Shown here in pieces: positions 26,340 to 34,633 of a DNA stretch of 64,000 nucleotides. The translations under genes were made by a program, and so were the position numbers. The stretch's first letter is position 1. Each line of letters starts with the position of its first letter. Origin of the DNA: Myxococcus landrumus (lineage in GTDB: Bacteria; Myxococcota; Myxococcia; Myxococcales; Myxococcaceae); NCBI RefSeq assembly GCF_017301635.1, contig NZ_CP071091.1:6584001-6648000 (forward strand). Direction: 5' to 3'. The notes under the pieces were generated by a model. That model was given only the letters and a program-made list of their open reading frames with translations, made no database searches and had not been told where the DNA came from.

Positions 26340-27248
26340 TCAGCGGTAGGTCAGCGCCTGCGAGTCCATGCGCGCCACCTGGCCCGCGGTGAACGAGTTC
26401 ATGCAGGAGTCGTCGGTGTAGTCCATGAAGTTGGTGATGGGGTCCACGCCGGCGGCGGAGCAGGTGTTGCGGCCCGTGGGGCAGCCGAAGGCGGCGGAGG
26501 CCTCCGCCGGGGTGTCGCTGACGGAGTCACCCGGGTTGGCGCAGCCGCCCTGGAACGTGTGGTACAGGCCCAGCCAGTGGCCGACCTCGTGCGTGCCCGT
26601 GTCGCCCAGGTTGTACGGAGCGGAGCTGCCGCCCGGCACGCTGGAGTGCAGAATCACGACGCCGTCCATGATGGGGTCGCTGGTGTAGCTGGAGGGGAAC
26701 GTCGCCCAGCCCAGCAGGCCGCCGCTCGGCGCCGCGGAGTAGAGGTTCAGCGCGTTCTTGCCGCCCTTGCGCAGGGCCGTCTTCACGGCGCGCTCGGTGG
26801 TCGCGTTGCCAATGCCCGTGAACCACGCGGAGTTCGTCGTGCGCGTCGTCGCCGTCAGCGTGAACTTGAACGGCGTGTTCGCGTAGGCCGCGTTCAGCAC
26901 GTTCATCTGGTTGGTAATCATCGCCGTGGTGAGGTCGCCGTTCGCCACGCCCGTGCCCTTGTTGATGACATGGAAGTAGACGGGGATGGTCACCGAGCCA
27001 TTGGGACGCGCGTACGCGGACACCACGCGCTCCTGCTCGTAGCGGCGCTCCATGTCCGCCATCTCCTCGTGCGTCGGATTCACGCGGCAGCCGCGCGCTT
27101 CCAGGACCTGCTGCGTGGGCTGCTCCTCGCCCGCGGGAGGCTTGGTGTCTCCCTGCGACTCCGGGGCGTTGTTGGAACAGCCGGACAGCGCAACCAGGGC
27201 ACCGACGACCACGGCGAAACGACCGCTGCGACGCACGACACTGGACAT
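26340..27248 (-). CDS. Pappalysin-like (M43) zinc metalloprotease lipoprotein, copy 1
   Basis: A 302-residue secreted protease. ATG 27248 follows CGAGGAG and gives a lipoprotein signal (lipobox ALSGC). A short Pro/Gln-rich linker precedes the catalytic domain, whose N-terminal part has [13 protein letters not shown], typical of bacterial M43. The zinc site [13 protein letters not shown] supplies HExxHxxGxxH; the Met-turn is [14 protein letters not shown]; paired cysteines ([14 protein letters not shown]) likely form disulfides. A close paralogue lies 118 bp upstream on the same strand, so this is the promoter-distal member of a tandem pair. Myxobacteria use secreted proteases in predation and development; the target here is unknown. 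Confidence 0.9.
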   Translation of the reverse strand: MSSVVRRSGRFAVVVGALVALSGCSNNAPESQGDTKPPAGEEQPTQQVLEARGCRVNPTHEEMADMERRYEQERVVSAYARPNGSVTIPVYFHVINKGTGVANGDLTTAMITNQMNVLNAAYANTPFKFTLTATTRTTNSAWFTGIGNATTERAVKTALRKGGKNALNLYSAAPSGGLLGWATFPSSYTSDPIMDGVVILHSSVPGGSSAPYNLGDTGTHEVGHWLGLYHTFQGGCANPGDSVSDTPAEASAAFGCPTGRNTCSAAGVDPITNFMDYTDDSCMNSFTAGQVARMDSQALTYR

Positions 27249-27366
27249 TCCCGACTCCTCGGAAAATGCGGGGGAAGCCTGATATTCGTGAATGATTACC
27301 CTTACGTCAAACGGGTCACAGAAGCCCCGTCCCGAACGGCGCTCCAAACACTTTCGTCTCACCGCG

Positions 27367-28218
27367 TCAGCGGTAGGTCTGAGCCATCGCATCCATGCGA
27401 GCCGCCTGGCCTGGCGTGAAGGAGTTCATGCAGGCGTCATCGGTGGCATCCATGAAGTTGTGGATGGGGTCCACGCCCAGGGGGGCACAGGTGTCGCGGC
27501 CCGTGGGGCAGCCATAGGCGGGAGAGGCCTCCGCCGACGTATCGCTGACGGCGTCCCCCGGGCTCACGCAGCCGCCTTGATACGTGTGATACAGGCCCAG
27601 CCAGTGGCCGACCTCGTGCGTGGCCGTGTCGCCCTGGTTGAAAGGGGCGGCGGAGCCCCCGGGCACGGTGGTGTACAGGAGCACCACGCCATCCAGCTTG
27701 GGATTGCTGGCGTAGTCGGCGGGAAACGTCGAGTGGCCCAGCAGGTTGTTCTTCAGGTTCGCGGTGTAGAGGTTCAGCGCGTTCTTGCCGCCCTCCCGCA
27801 GGGCGACCTTGATGGCGGGGCCGAAGTTCTCGAAGGCGACGGGGTCCGTCGTGCGCGTCGTCTTCGTCAGCGTGAACCGGAAGGGTGTATTCGCATAGGC
27901 CGCGTTCAGCACCGCCACCTGGTCGTTGATCATCTTCGCGGTGAGGTCGCCGTTCACCACGCCCGTGCCCTTGTTGATGACATGGAAGTAGAGGGGGACC
28001 TCCACCGAGCCGATGGGGCGCACGTACGCGGACACCGCGCGCTCCTGCTGGAAGCGCCGCTCCAGGTCCGCCATCTCCTCGGCGGTGGGATTCACGTCGC
28101 AGCCCCGGCCCGCGAGGACCCGCTGCGTGAGCGGAGCCTCTCTCTCGGACGGCGTTTCGCTGGAACAACCCGACAAGACCCCGAGGGCAACGACGACTCC
28201 GGCAAGACGACCCTGCAT
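27367..28218 (-). CDS. Pappalysin-like (M43) zinc metalloprotease lipoprotein, copy 2
   Basis: A 283-residue paralogue of the downstream gene with the same layout: lipobox VLSGC, short linker, catalytic domain. Shared blocks include [19 protein letters not shown] and the zinc site [17 protein letters not shown]. The Met-turn differs: [14 protein letters not shown] has Ala where copy 1 has Tyr. That Tyr is conserved in many metzincins and can lie near the zinc, so this copy may differ in activity. ATG 28218 has AAGGGGG upstream. The pair arose by tandem duplication; similarity runs to the identical last three residues TYR. Confidence 0.9.
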   Translation of the reverse strand: MQGRLAGVVVALGVLSGCSSETPSEREAPLTQRVLAGRGCDVNPTAEEMADLERRFQQERAVSAYVRPIGSVEVPLYFHVINKGTGVVNGDLTAKMINDQVAVLNAAYANTPFRFTLTKTTRTTDPVAFENFGPAIKVALREGGKNALNLYTANLKNNLLGHSTFPADYASNPKLDGVVLLYTTVPGGSAAPFNQGDTATHEVGHWLGLYHTYQGGCVSPGDAVSDTSAEASPAYGCPTGRDTCAPLGVDPIHNFMDATDDACMNSFTPGQAARMDAMAQTYR

Positions 28219-28715
28219 TCCAGACCCCCTTGAGCAGGCAAAGGGGCCCATTATCCAGACGCGCGTTGGAATCACCAAACGACGGAGCCAGCTCGCGCGC
28301 CTCGCGCGCGTCACTCCCGCCGGGATGACGTTGCGCACCTCTCGGCACGGAGTGCAAGGCATTGCACGACGAGAGACCTCACCACGAGCACCGGGAAGAC
28401 AGTCATCCGAACCGGCGGCAAGGAGTGGTCGCGAGTCTCCGCGCGGGCAGCCTGCTGCTCACGGACTGTGACGAGAGGAAGAAGTCCGAGCCGGGCCCTC
28501 AGGGGGATGGGGCCACCAGGAGCGGCGCCGCGGAGCCTCCCTCATCAAGGCCTTCCAGCCACTTCGTCTGGCACATGACATTGCGCCCCCCGCGGCTCCG
28601 AGCAGACGCGCCAAAGAAGAGAAGAGGTCGCGCCTGGGGATGGAAGCATTGCGCGCTCAGCGTCTATCTTCACCTCTTCAAGAAGGTCATGCGAACTGCT
28701 CGCCCTGGGGGGCCC
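28219..28715. other. Divergent intergenic region (497 bp)
   Basis: This lies between the M43 protease pair and the type VI cargo module and must hold both promoters. It contains the palindrome at 28352-28367, a GCGCGC-CTC-GCGCGC repeat near 28300, and a near-match to a sigma-54 promoter at 28569-28584 whose spacing is off by 1 bp. No gene with a credible start was found. Confidence 0.5.
28352..28367. promoter_or_regulatory. Palindrome in the M43 / type VI divergent region
   Basis: GTGCAA (28352-28357) and TTGCAC (28362-28367) are perfect arms around GGCA, 134 bp upstream of the copy 2 protease ATG. Size and symmetry suit a regulator binding site; the regulator is unknown. Confidence 0.35.
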
Positions 28716-29726
28716 ATGTGGGCACTGCGCAACCAGACGGCCTATGCCGCCGAGCGGAACTGGACGCGAGACAAGAGTGGCGTGCACCACTGGCTCGTGG
28801 CGGTGAAGGCGGCGTTCCTCGTCGCGCCGGATGGACGGCTGTCCCTGGCTGAGGAGCAGCCCCCTCCTGTCCTCTCTCCGGAGTACCGAGGTGAACCTGG
28901 AAGCTCCAGCCTGCGGTACGACTCGGACCTGCTCGCGTTCAAGCCCGTGACGGATGTGCTGGTCGAAGCGAGTGCCCATGCGCCTGGGGGCAAGCCCACC
29001 CCGAGCGTCCCCGTCGCGCTGCGGTTCGCCCAGGTGCGCAAGTCGCTGGTGGTGCACGGCACTCGCGTGTTCATGAATGGCTTCGCGGGTGTGGTTCCCT
29101 CGAAGCCCGTGCCCTTCATTGAGCGGCCCATCGTCTACGAGTGGGCATATGGGGGATATGACCAGCCAGGGAGGGATGCGCGCGAGCATCGGATGGACCC
29201 GCGCAACCCCGTCGGGAAGGGCATCGCCGTGAAGCCCGCGAGGCTGTTGGGGCAACCGGCACCTGCCATCGAATATGCCGAAGGGCCCATCGAGAAGATG
29301 GGGCCCGCGGGGTTCGGCCCTATCGCCGCGGGCTGGTCTCCGCGCAGGGAGCTGGGCGGGACCTTCGACGCAAACTGGGAGCGAAAGCAGAAGCCCCTTC
29401 TCCCTACGGACTACGACGAGCGCTTCGCGCTCAGCGCTCCCCACGACCAACGCCCGGACCAGCACCTCCGGGGAGGCGAGCGCATGGAACTCGTCAACCT
29501 GACGCCGGAAGGGGTCCTTCGCTTCGACCTGCCCAAGCTCTACTTCGTCATGACGACCTGGTTCGGACGAGAAGCGCGGGAGCACCGCGCGCGACTGGCA
29601 ACGGTCTTCATCGACACGGCCCGGATGCGGTTGGAACTGGTGTGGCAGAGCACCCTGCGTGTCCCGCCGAAGGATGTGGACCACCTCGACCAGACGGACA
29701 TCGAGGAGAAGCCATTCCTGTCATGA
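28716..29726 (+). CDS. DUF2169-family protein of a type VI secretion cargo module
   Basis: A 336-residue protein matching DUF2169: N-terminal LRNQTAYAAERNWTRDK and VVAVKAAFLV-like segment, SDLLAFKPVTDVLVEASAHAP, then VRKSLVVHGTRVF, the YEWAYGG motif (about 145-151), NPVGKG and a C-terminal VFIDTARMRLELVWQSTLRVP. DUF2169 proteins are found next to VgrG/PAAR/DUF4150 effectors and are thought to be adaptors that load cargo on the type VI spike. Start at ATG 28716 fits family alignments; ATG 28689 is an in-frame alternative with an equally weak ribosome-binding site. The stop overlaps the next ATG by 4 bp (ATGA), so at least three genes are translationally coupled. Confidence 0.87.
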   Translation: MWALRNQTAYAAERNWTRDKSGVHHWLVAVKAAFLVAPDGRLSLAEEQPPPVLSPEYRGEPGSSSLRYDSDLLAFKPVTDVLVEASAHAPGGKPTPSVPVALRFAQVRKSLVVHGTRVFMNGFAGVVPSKPVPFIERPIVYEWAYGGYDQPGRDAREHRMDPRNPVGKGIAVKPARLLGQPAPAIEYAEGPIEKMGPAGFGPIAAGWSPRRELGGTFDANWERKQKPLLPTDYDERFALSAPHDQRPDQHLRGGERMELVNLTPEGVLRFDLPKLYFVMTTWFGREAREHRARLATVFIDTARMRLELVWQSTLRVPPKDVDHLDQTDIEEKPFLS

Positions 29727-30787
29727 CCGCCCCAGCACGAATCGTGGCGGTCGCGGCGCGAACGCCTATTGGATTGACGGCGGAGAGCAGCGCCGCCTCG
29801 GCACGCGCGCGCCTGTCGAGGCTCGCGACCCATCCGTTCATGGTGGACGGGTTGGGGCAGCCCCTCATCTGCGCTCGCGATGGACTGCTCGATGAGGCGT
29901 TGCCGGGGCCCGCGCGACTGACGGCGCTCGCTGGCGCCGCGCTGGAGGAAGTTGTCTTCAAGCTGGCGGTCCTCGGGGAGATGCGGCAGCCGCCAAAGGT
30001 CCTGCTCGCGCTGCCAGAGACGCGTCCAGGGTTCTCCGAGGATGACGCCACGAAGGTCGTCGAAGGGCTTGGCACCCTGCTGCGTCCGAGCAAGGCCTCA
30101 CCTCGGTTCGAGGTCGCGGGTCGGGGGCACGCGGGCGCACTCCACGCGCTGTCGGTGGCAACCCAACGCATCCGCCAGGGCGCCGAGGACCTCTGCATCG
30201 TGCTGGGCGTGGACGGGTACCTCGAAGCAGACACACTCGACTGGCTCGCGGCCCATCGCCAATTGGCGGGCGAGGGGGTTCGGACGGGATTCTTCCCAGG
30301 CGAGGCCGCGGGCGCCCTGGCCGTGGCGCGAGCGTCTGTTCAGGAGCGCTCCGGATTGCCTCTGCTTGCGTCCCTGCGAGGGACCGGAACCGCTGTCGAG
30401 GCGCGAGGCATCCAGGGGGATGCCGAGGTGCTGGGAGAGGGACTGAGCCAGGCCATCCTCGAAGCGGCGACCGGCCTCCGGCTCCCCGAAGAGCGGTTGG
30501 ACGCCGTGTACTGCGACATCAACGGAGAACGCTACCGGACCGAGGAGTGGGGCTTCGCGGTGCTTCGGACCCAACAGCTGCTTCGGGACTCGGCCTACAT
30601 CTCGTCAGTCGACTGCTGGGGAGAGGTGGGGGCCGCGTCAGGTGCCTTGTCGTGTGTGCTGGCAACGCAGTCCTGGGTTCGTGGCTACGCATCGGGGCCG
30701 AGAGCACTCGTCTGGGGCAGCTCGGAGGGAGGCCTGCGGGCAGCCGCGGTCCTCGAAGCAGGGCCACCCTCGAGGAGGGAACCATGA
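29723..30787 (+). CDS. Thiolase/ketosynthase-fold protein in the type VI cargo module
   Basis: A 354-residue protein with overall resemblance to 3-oxoacyl-ACP synthases: IVAVAARTPIGLTAESSAAS at the N-terminus, an LGVDGYLEADTLDWLA segment, FFPGEAAGALAVARAS (the GEGA-like motif), and a C-terminal VDCWGEVGAASGALSCVLA resembling the GHT/NxxG loops. The usual Cys-His-His triad is not clear: the nucleophile position is not an obvious TACSSS motif, and the expected GHT and GFGG histidine loops are replaced. It may be a non-catalytic scaffold. Such genes recur between DUF2169 and DUF4150 genes, so a role in effector delivery or modification is inferred. It has 4-bp overlaps with both neighbours. Confidence 0.75.
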   Translation: MTAPARIVAVAARTPIGLTAESSAASARARLSRLATHPFMVDGLGQPLICARDGLLDEALPGPARLTALAGAALEEVVFKLAVLGEMRQPPKVLLALPETRPGFSEDDATKVVEGLGTLLRPSKASPRFEVAGRGHAGALHALSVATQRIRQGAEDLCIVLGVDGYLEADTLDWLAAHRQLAGEGVRTGFFPGEAAGALAVARASVQERSGLPLLASLRGTGTAVEARGIQGDAEVLGEGLSQAILEAATGLRLPEERLDAVYCDINGERYRTEEWGFAVLRTQQLLRDSAYISSVDCWGEVGAASGALSCVLATQSWVRGYASGPRALVWGSSEGGLRAAAVLEAGPPSRREP

Positions 30788-31737
30788 GTGTCACCGTCCA
30801 CGCGCCGAAGACACCTGTGACGAAGGGAAGCTCGGGCCTTGCCGTGGCGACGTTGCCCAACGTCTGCAAGATGCCGGGGCCTCCCGCGCCCTTCGTACCC
30901 ACGCCACTCCCCAATATCGGCAAGAGCGGCGACTCGCCCAAGGGGTACTCGAAGTCTGTCACCATCGAGGGAGACACCATCGCCATCCGCGGCGCCAGCT
31001 TCGGCTCCTCGGGCGATATGGCCAGCAAGGGCACGGGGGGCGGGCTGGTGTCCTCCAACACGCACGGCCCCACGAAGTTCATCGGCCCCGGGTCCATGAC
31101 GGTGAAGGTCGAGGGCAAGAACGTCCAACTGCTCAGCGACCCGATGTTGAACAACTGCGGACCGAGCGGCTCTCCCGCCAACTCCGCGACGATGGCGGGC
31201 CTGTTCCAGAAGCCGGGCACGCCCGCCATCGAGAAAGACCTCAAGAAGCTCGCCAAGCAATGCAATGCCAAGGTCAATCGCGAGGCGGGATACACGAAAG
31301 GAAAGAAGCCCAGTGGAAAGGAATGCACACAACTGGGGACGAAGAAGCACGCCTGTTGTGAGGCCGCCATCAAGAAGGCCAACAATCCCCGGGTGAAGTC
31401 CGAGGTGGCCTACGACAAGAAGGGCGGGCTGTCGCCCAAGTCACGGGGACAGGCGCTCGGAGCTGGAAGCAGGGCGAAGGCCGCGGCGAAGAGCGCTGGG
31501 CAAAACGCGCAGCAGCAGAAGGCGGCCTTCAACAAGGCTTTCTATCCTTTGCTCCCCGCCATCTCGCTCGACGTCGTCGTGTTGAAGGACGGCACAAAAC
31601 CACCCACCAGGAACAACATCGAGAAGATCTACGACTTCAAGTTCAACTGCAGTTCCCAAGGCAAGATGACCAAAAAACAAAAACTCAAGTATCGTATGGC
31701 CATGGGGAAACGCCCCAATATCATCCACGCCAGGTGA
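30784..31737 (+). CDS. PAAR-like (DUF4150) type VI effector with predicted PD-(D/E)XK nuclease C-terminus
   Basis: A 317-residue specialised effector. Residues 1 to about 150 are the PAAR-like DUF4150 domain (CKMPGPPAPFVPTPLPNIG, GDTIAIRGASFGSSGDMASKG, GTGGGLVSSNTHGPTKFIGPG), which caps the VgrG spike tip. From about 160 the sequence turns Lys/Cys-rich and lower in GC and ends in a toxin-like domain. SLDVVV (Asp263) followed 21 residues later by YDFKFNC (Asp284, Lys286) fits the D...(D/E)xK active site of restriction-endonuclease-fold nucleases. Start ATG 30784 has AGGAGGGA upstream. A DUF3396 immunity gene follows after 4 bp, completing an effector-immunity pair. DNase activity is predicted, not shown. 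Confidence 0.82.
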   Translation: MSVTVHAPKTPVTKGSSGLAVATLPNVCKMPGPPAPFVPTPLPNIGKSGDSPKGYSKSVTIEGDTIAIRGASFGSSGDMASKGTGGGLVSSNTHGPTKFIGPGSMTVKVEGKNVQLLSDPMLNNCGPSGSPANSATMAGLFQKPGTPAIEKDLKKLAKQCNAKVNREAGYTKGKKPSGKECTQLGTKKHACCEAAIKKANNPRVKSEVAYDKKGGLSPKSRGQALGAGSRAKAAAKSAGQNAQQQKAAFNKAFYPLLPAISLDVVVLKDGTKPPTRNNIEKIYDFKFNCSSQGKMTKKQKLKYRMAMGKRPNIIHAR

Positions 31738-31741
31738 CATC

Positions 31742-32650
31742 ATGACCAAGGCAATCCGACTGTCCGACGACGACGACGGCCTGTTCCTTCGTGACAGCTT
31801 CATCCTCGTGTTCTTCTGCAAGAAGCCCATCAAGGACCTGGTGGTGAACTATGCGAAGGTGTTCGAGCATTGGCTCGAAACGACCCCGGAGGAAGGTCGG
31901 AAGTGGACCTCCATTGGCGGAGATTCGGACGAGACCAAGCCCCTGACACCACAACGGCTCGCGGCGGCTCGCAAGGAGTTGGATCCAGCCAGGGCCCGTA
32001 CCCGTGAAGTCTCCACGTTCGAGATCGGCGGCCCCCAGCAGACAAACCCTGACTACTTCTTCGAGTGGTTCGGGGCCCGGGACGCCGAAGATGAAATGGC
32101 CAGTCACCTGGAGATTCGACTGCCCAGGATGCCGACGACGGATGAGGAGGTTTCCGCCGTGCTTTCCCTTGCCCGGTGGGTGGGTGAACTGTTGCCCTAT
32201 GCAAGCGGCTACGGTGCGCCCGCGCTGACATGGGGCGCGGATAGTCAGCAAGGTGCATTCGCGGAGGCGGTGGGCAAGCTCGCGTTCCGTCATCCTGGGT
32301 ACGATGTACCCGACAGTATGGGGACCGCGTTCGACATCGGCACGAAGGTCCGGGGCGCATACTGGCTCAACTTCATCGGTCCGGAGGCACTCAAGAAGCT
32401 CGGGGGCGAGAAGGGCCTCCGGAGCAAGCTGGAGATTGGCATCGGCATCGAGAAGGTCGGCGACGGGCTCTTGCTCCAAGCCGGCCCCCGTCCCGAGCTT
32501 GGCGACGTGAACAAGAAGGCGAAGCTCCCGCTGCTGCGCTCGCTGGCGAAGGTGCTGGAGCCCGTGACACTGTTCGACGACGTGGGCATCGACAACAACT
32601 TCCCCGAAGAAGATGACTGCAAGCGCTGGAAGCGGCGGCACCTGGAGTAG
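31742..32650 (+). CDS. DUF3396-family type VI immunity protein
   Basis: A 302-residue cytoplasmic protein with the DUF3396 (type VI immunity) pattern: YASGYGAPALTWG (about 158-170), KLAFRHPGYDVPDS (about 180-193), TAFDIGTKVRGAYWLNFIG (about 195-213) and KKLGGEKGLRSKLEIGIGIE. It has no signal peptide, as expected for neutralising a toxin acting in the cytoplasm. It starts 4 bp after the PAAR-like effector and presumably binds the effector's C-terminal domain, protecting self and kin. Specific pairing is inferred from position. Confidence 0.85.
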   Translation: MTKAIRLSDDDDGLFLRDSFILVFFCKKPIKDLVVNYAKVFEHWLETTPEEGRKWTSIGGDSDETKPLTPQRLAAARKELDPARARTREVSTFEIGGPQQTNPDYFFEWFGARDAEDEMASHLEIRLPRMPTTDEEVSAVLSLARWVGELLPYASGYGAPALTWGADSQQGAFAEAVGKLAFRHPGYDVPDSMGTAFDIGTKVRGAYWLNFIGPEALKKLGGEKGLRSKLEIGIGIEKVGDGLLLQAGPRPELGDVNKKAKLPLLRSLAKVLEPVTLFDDVGIDNNFPEEDDCKRWKRRHLE

Positions 32651-32655
32651 CCCCC

Positions 32656-33426
32656 ATGGTCACGAACTACGTCCTGCCGTTCCCCTTCGAAGCCCCATCG
32701 CGAAATCCCTGGGAGCAGTCGAACGAGGTCCGGCTCTCGCTCGAGACGGTGGCCCCCTTGAGCGCCGCCGACATGGAGGTGCTTGAAGGTTGTGTGCTTC
32801 CCTTCTGGTTCCTCGCGTCCAGCGGGGCCCTCTTCGGAGGGACGGGTCAAAAGCACACGCCCATTCCCGAGGCGCCCGCCTTCAGTGGCAAGGACCGCTC
32901 CTTCCAGTTCACCTTCCAGGGCTGGAATCTGGACGAGCGCGCGAGCCAGTGTCTGTTGTGTCTGTTGCTCGCGGCCCATGAGGACCTGCCGCTCAAGCAG
33001 GCGCGGCTCTCCATCGTCGGGAAGGCGCCGCCCAAGCCCATCACCATCGACCCTCTCCTGGACGCGCCCTACCCTCAAGCCCCGTCCCATCCGCCCTTCG
33101 CATGGACCATCGAGGACTCCGAGAGCGAGACGCGCGAACTGCACATCCGCTTCGTCGAGCGGCTCAGCGATGAGCAGCGGGAGCGCATCGAAGGAGAGCT
33201 GGACTCCGTGGGCATCGCGCTCGCCGTGGGGGCTTACGGGGTGACGCCAGTGCCCCCCCGGGAGTGCGGGTGCCTGCCTTCCGAAGAGGTCTCATTCTCC
33301 GGCGACGAGCTGGACTGGCTGATGGAGGACTGTCGTTTCCATCCCGCTGCGCTCGAGGGACTCATCGGAGTCTGCGCCTCACTGCACCACCACGTCGCCA
33401 CCATCCGCGAGGTCACCATCTCCTGA
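32656..33426 (+). CDS. Unknown protein at the end of the type VI cargo module
   Basis: A 256-residue protein with no signal peptide or membrane segment and no family that I recognise. It starts 5 bp after the DUF3396 stop and ends the co-directional cluster. It is acidic, has several Cys (CVLPFW, CLLCLLLAAHE, CGCLP) and an alternating helix/strand pattern. By position it could be a second immunity protein, a chaperone for the effector, or an accessory factor of the module. It converges with the mlaD-like gene, 28 bp away. Confidence 0.65.
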   Translation: MVTNYVLPFPFEAPSRNPWEQSNEVRLSLETVAPLSAADMEVLEGCVLPFWFLASSGALFGGTGQKHTPIPEAPAFSGKDRSFQFTFQGWNLDERASQCLLCLLLAAHEDLPLKQARLSIVGKAPPKPITIDPLLDAPYPQAPSHPPFAWTIEDSESETRELHIRFVERLSDEQRERIEGELDSVGIALAVGAYGVTPVPPRECGCLPSEEVSFSGDELDWLMEDCRFHPAALEGLIGVCASLHHHVATIREVTIS

Positions 33427-33454
33427 CAGGCCCGGTGCCCGGTTCAACAGGCCC

Positions 33455-34633
33455 TCACTCCGTGGTCGGCACCGGCGGAGAGCGTGAAGGCGCGTTCGGC
33501 GGGTCCACGCGCTTGACCTTGCCCATCTGGTCCAGGTCCTTGCGGTTGTCCAAGGAGAAGCGGACCAGCGCGCGCAGGATGCGATTGCGCTTCACGTTGC
33601 CCAGCACCTCACGCAGGTCTTCGTAGACGGTCGGGTCGCTGATGAGCCCGCCCACGGTGCCCTCGCCCTTGGCCACCGTCGAGGTGATTTTCTTCAGGTC
33701 CGCCGCCGCGCTGCCCAGGTCCGCGAACATGCCGCGCGCATCGCCATACACCAACTGGTGCACCGCGCCGTTCTCGCTCTTCTTCGCGTCCTCAATCAGC
33801 CCGGCCAATTGGCCCGCCGCCTCGCCCAGCTCCCGCAGCGCCGTCGCGCCCTCGTCCCCGTAGATGAGCGCATGCGCGGTGCCATCACCCGAGCGCACCT
33901 CCGCGAGCAGCGCCTCCAGGTGCCCCACCGCGCCATCCACCCGCTGCGCCGCGCGCGACGCGTTCGTCATCAGCCCGCGCACCTCGCGCCCCGCCTCCTT
34001 GTCGTAGATGAGCGCGTGCAGCACGCCGTCGCCGTTCTCCACCTGCTCCAGCACCGCGCGCAGGGACGAAAGCCCCCGCTGCACATCGCCAATCATCCGC
34101 GGGTCCCCATACGCCTGCACCGTCTTGAGCAGCGACTCACTGATGGCCACGGAGTTGTCCATCACCTTGCTCGCGCTGGTGAGCAGGGTGGCCAGGTCTC
34201 CTCCGGTGAGGGCCGTCAGCTCCCCCCCCGCCTCCAAGGGCGGCGCCGTCGGCGTGCCCAGCGAGATGTCCACCGCCTTGTCCCCCAGCACCCCCATGCT
34301 GGTCAGCGTCGCCGTGGAGTCCTTCTTCACGCGGTCCTGATATCGCGCGGAGACGCGCAACTGGACCTCCAACCGAGGGTCCTGGGGGTCCTCGGAGAAG
34401 AAGATGCCCGTCACCTTCCCCACCTCCAGGCCGCCCAGCCACACCGGAGACTTGTCGCTCAAGCCCTGCACGTTGGGCAGGAACACCCGGTACGTCACCT
34501 GCCGCTGGAACAGCCGCGACTCCTGGCCAATGAAGAACACCACCACGCCCGCCACCACCAGACCCAAGGCCACGAACAGGCCGGTGCGAATCGCCAGCCG
34601 CCGCTCGCGCGAGGTGGAGGTGAACAGGCTCAT
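33455..34633 (-). CDS. mlaD: MlaD-family (MCE) lipid-transport substrate-binding protein
   Basis: A 392-residue membrane-anchored MCE protein, the periplasmic substrate component of Mla-type phospholipid transporters. One N-terminal transmembrane helix (about 16-35) precedes the MCE domain (VTYRVFLPNVQGLSDKSPVWLGGLEVGKV, about 46-74, to VDISLG near 125). A long helical tail follows with four spaced copies of a G-(D/E/N)-G-x4-L(I/V)x-D motif (about 200-213, 248-261, 287-300 and 322-337); single or few copies of this motif occur in other MCE proteins. The start overlaps the mlaF stop by 4 bp. It ends the operon lipoprotein-mlaE-mlaF-mlaD. Confidence 0.9.
   Translation of the reverse strand: MSLFTSTSRERRLAIRTGLFVALGLVVAGVVVFFIGQESRLFQRQVTYRVFLPNVQGLSDKSPVWLGGLEVGKVTGIFFSEDPQDPRLEVQLRVSARYQDRVKKDSTATLTSMGVLGDKAVDISLGTPTAPPLEAGGELTALTGGDLATLLTSASKVMDNSVAISESLLKTVQAYGDPRMIGDVQRGLSSLRAVLEQVENGDGVLHALIYDKEAGREVRGLMTNASRAAQRVDGAVGHLEALLAEVRSGDGTAHALIYGDEGATALRELGEAAGQLAGLIEDAKKSENGAVHQLVYGDARGMFADLGSAAADLKKITSTVAKGEGTVGGLISDPTVYEDLREVLGNVKRNRILRALVRFSLDNRKDLDQMGKVKRVDPPNAPSRSPPVPTTE

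Noticed and set aside
28569-28584. TGGCAC-N6-TTGC resembling a sigma-54 promoter ahead of the type VI module
   Set aside because: The spacing between the GG and GC elements is 1 bp longer than the strict requirement, so it is not listed as a promoter. It would deserve another look if a bacterial enhancer-binding protein site were found upstream.
28219-28700. Extending the DUF2169 gene upstream to 28362
   Set aside because: The extra 118 residues are Arg/Ser/Pro-rich with no similarity to the family, and the family N-terminus (LRNQT...) begins at 28716.
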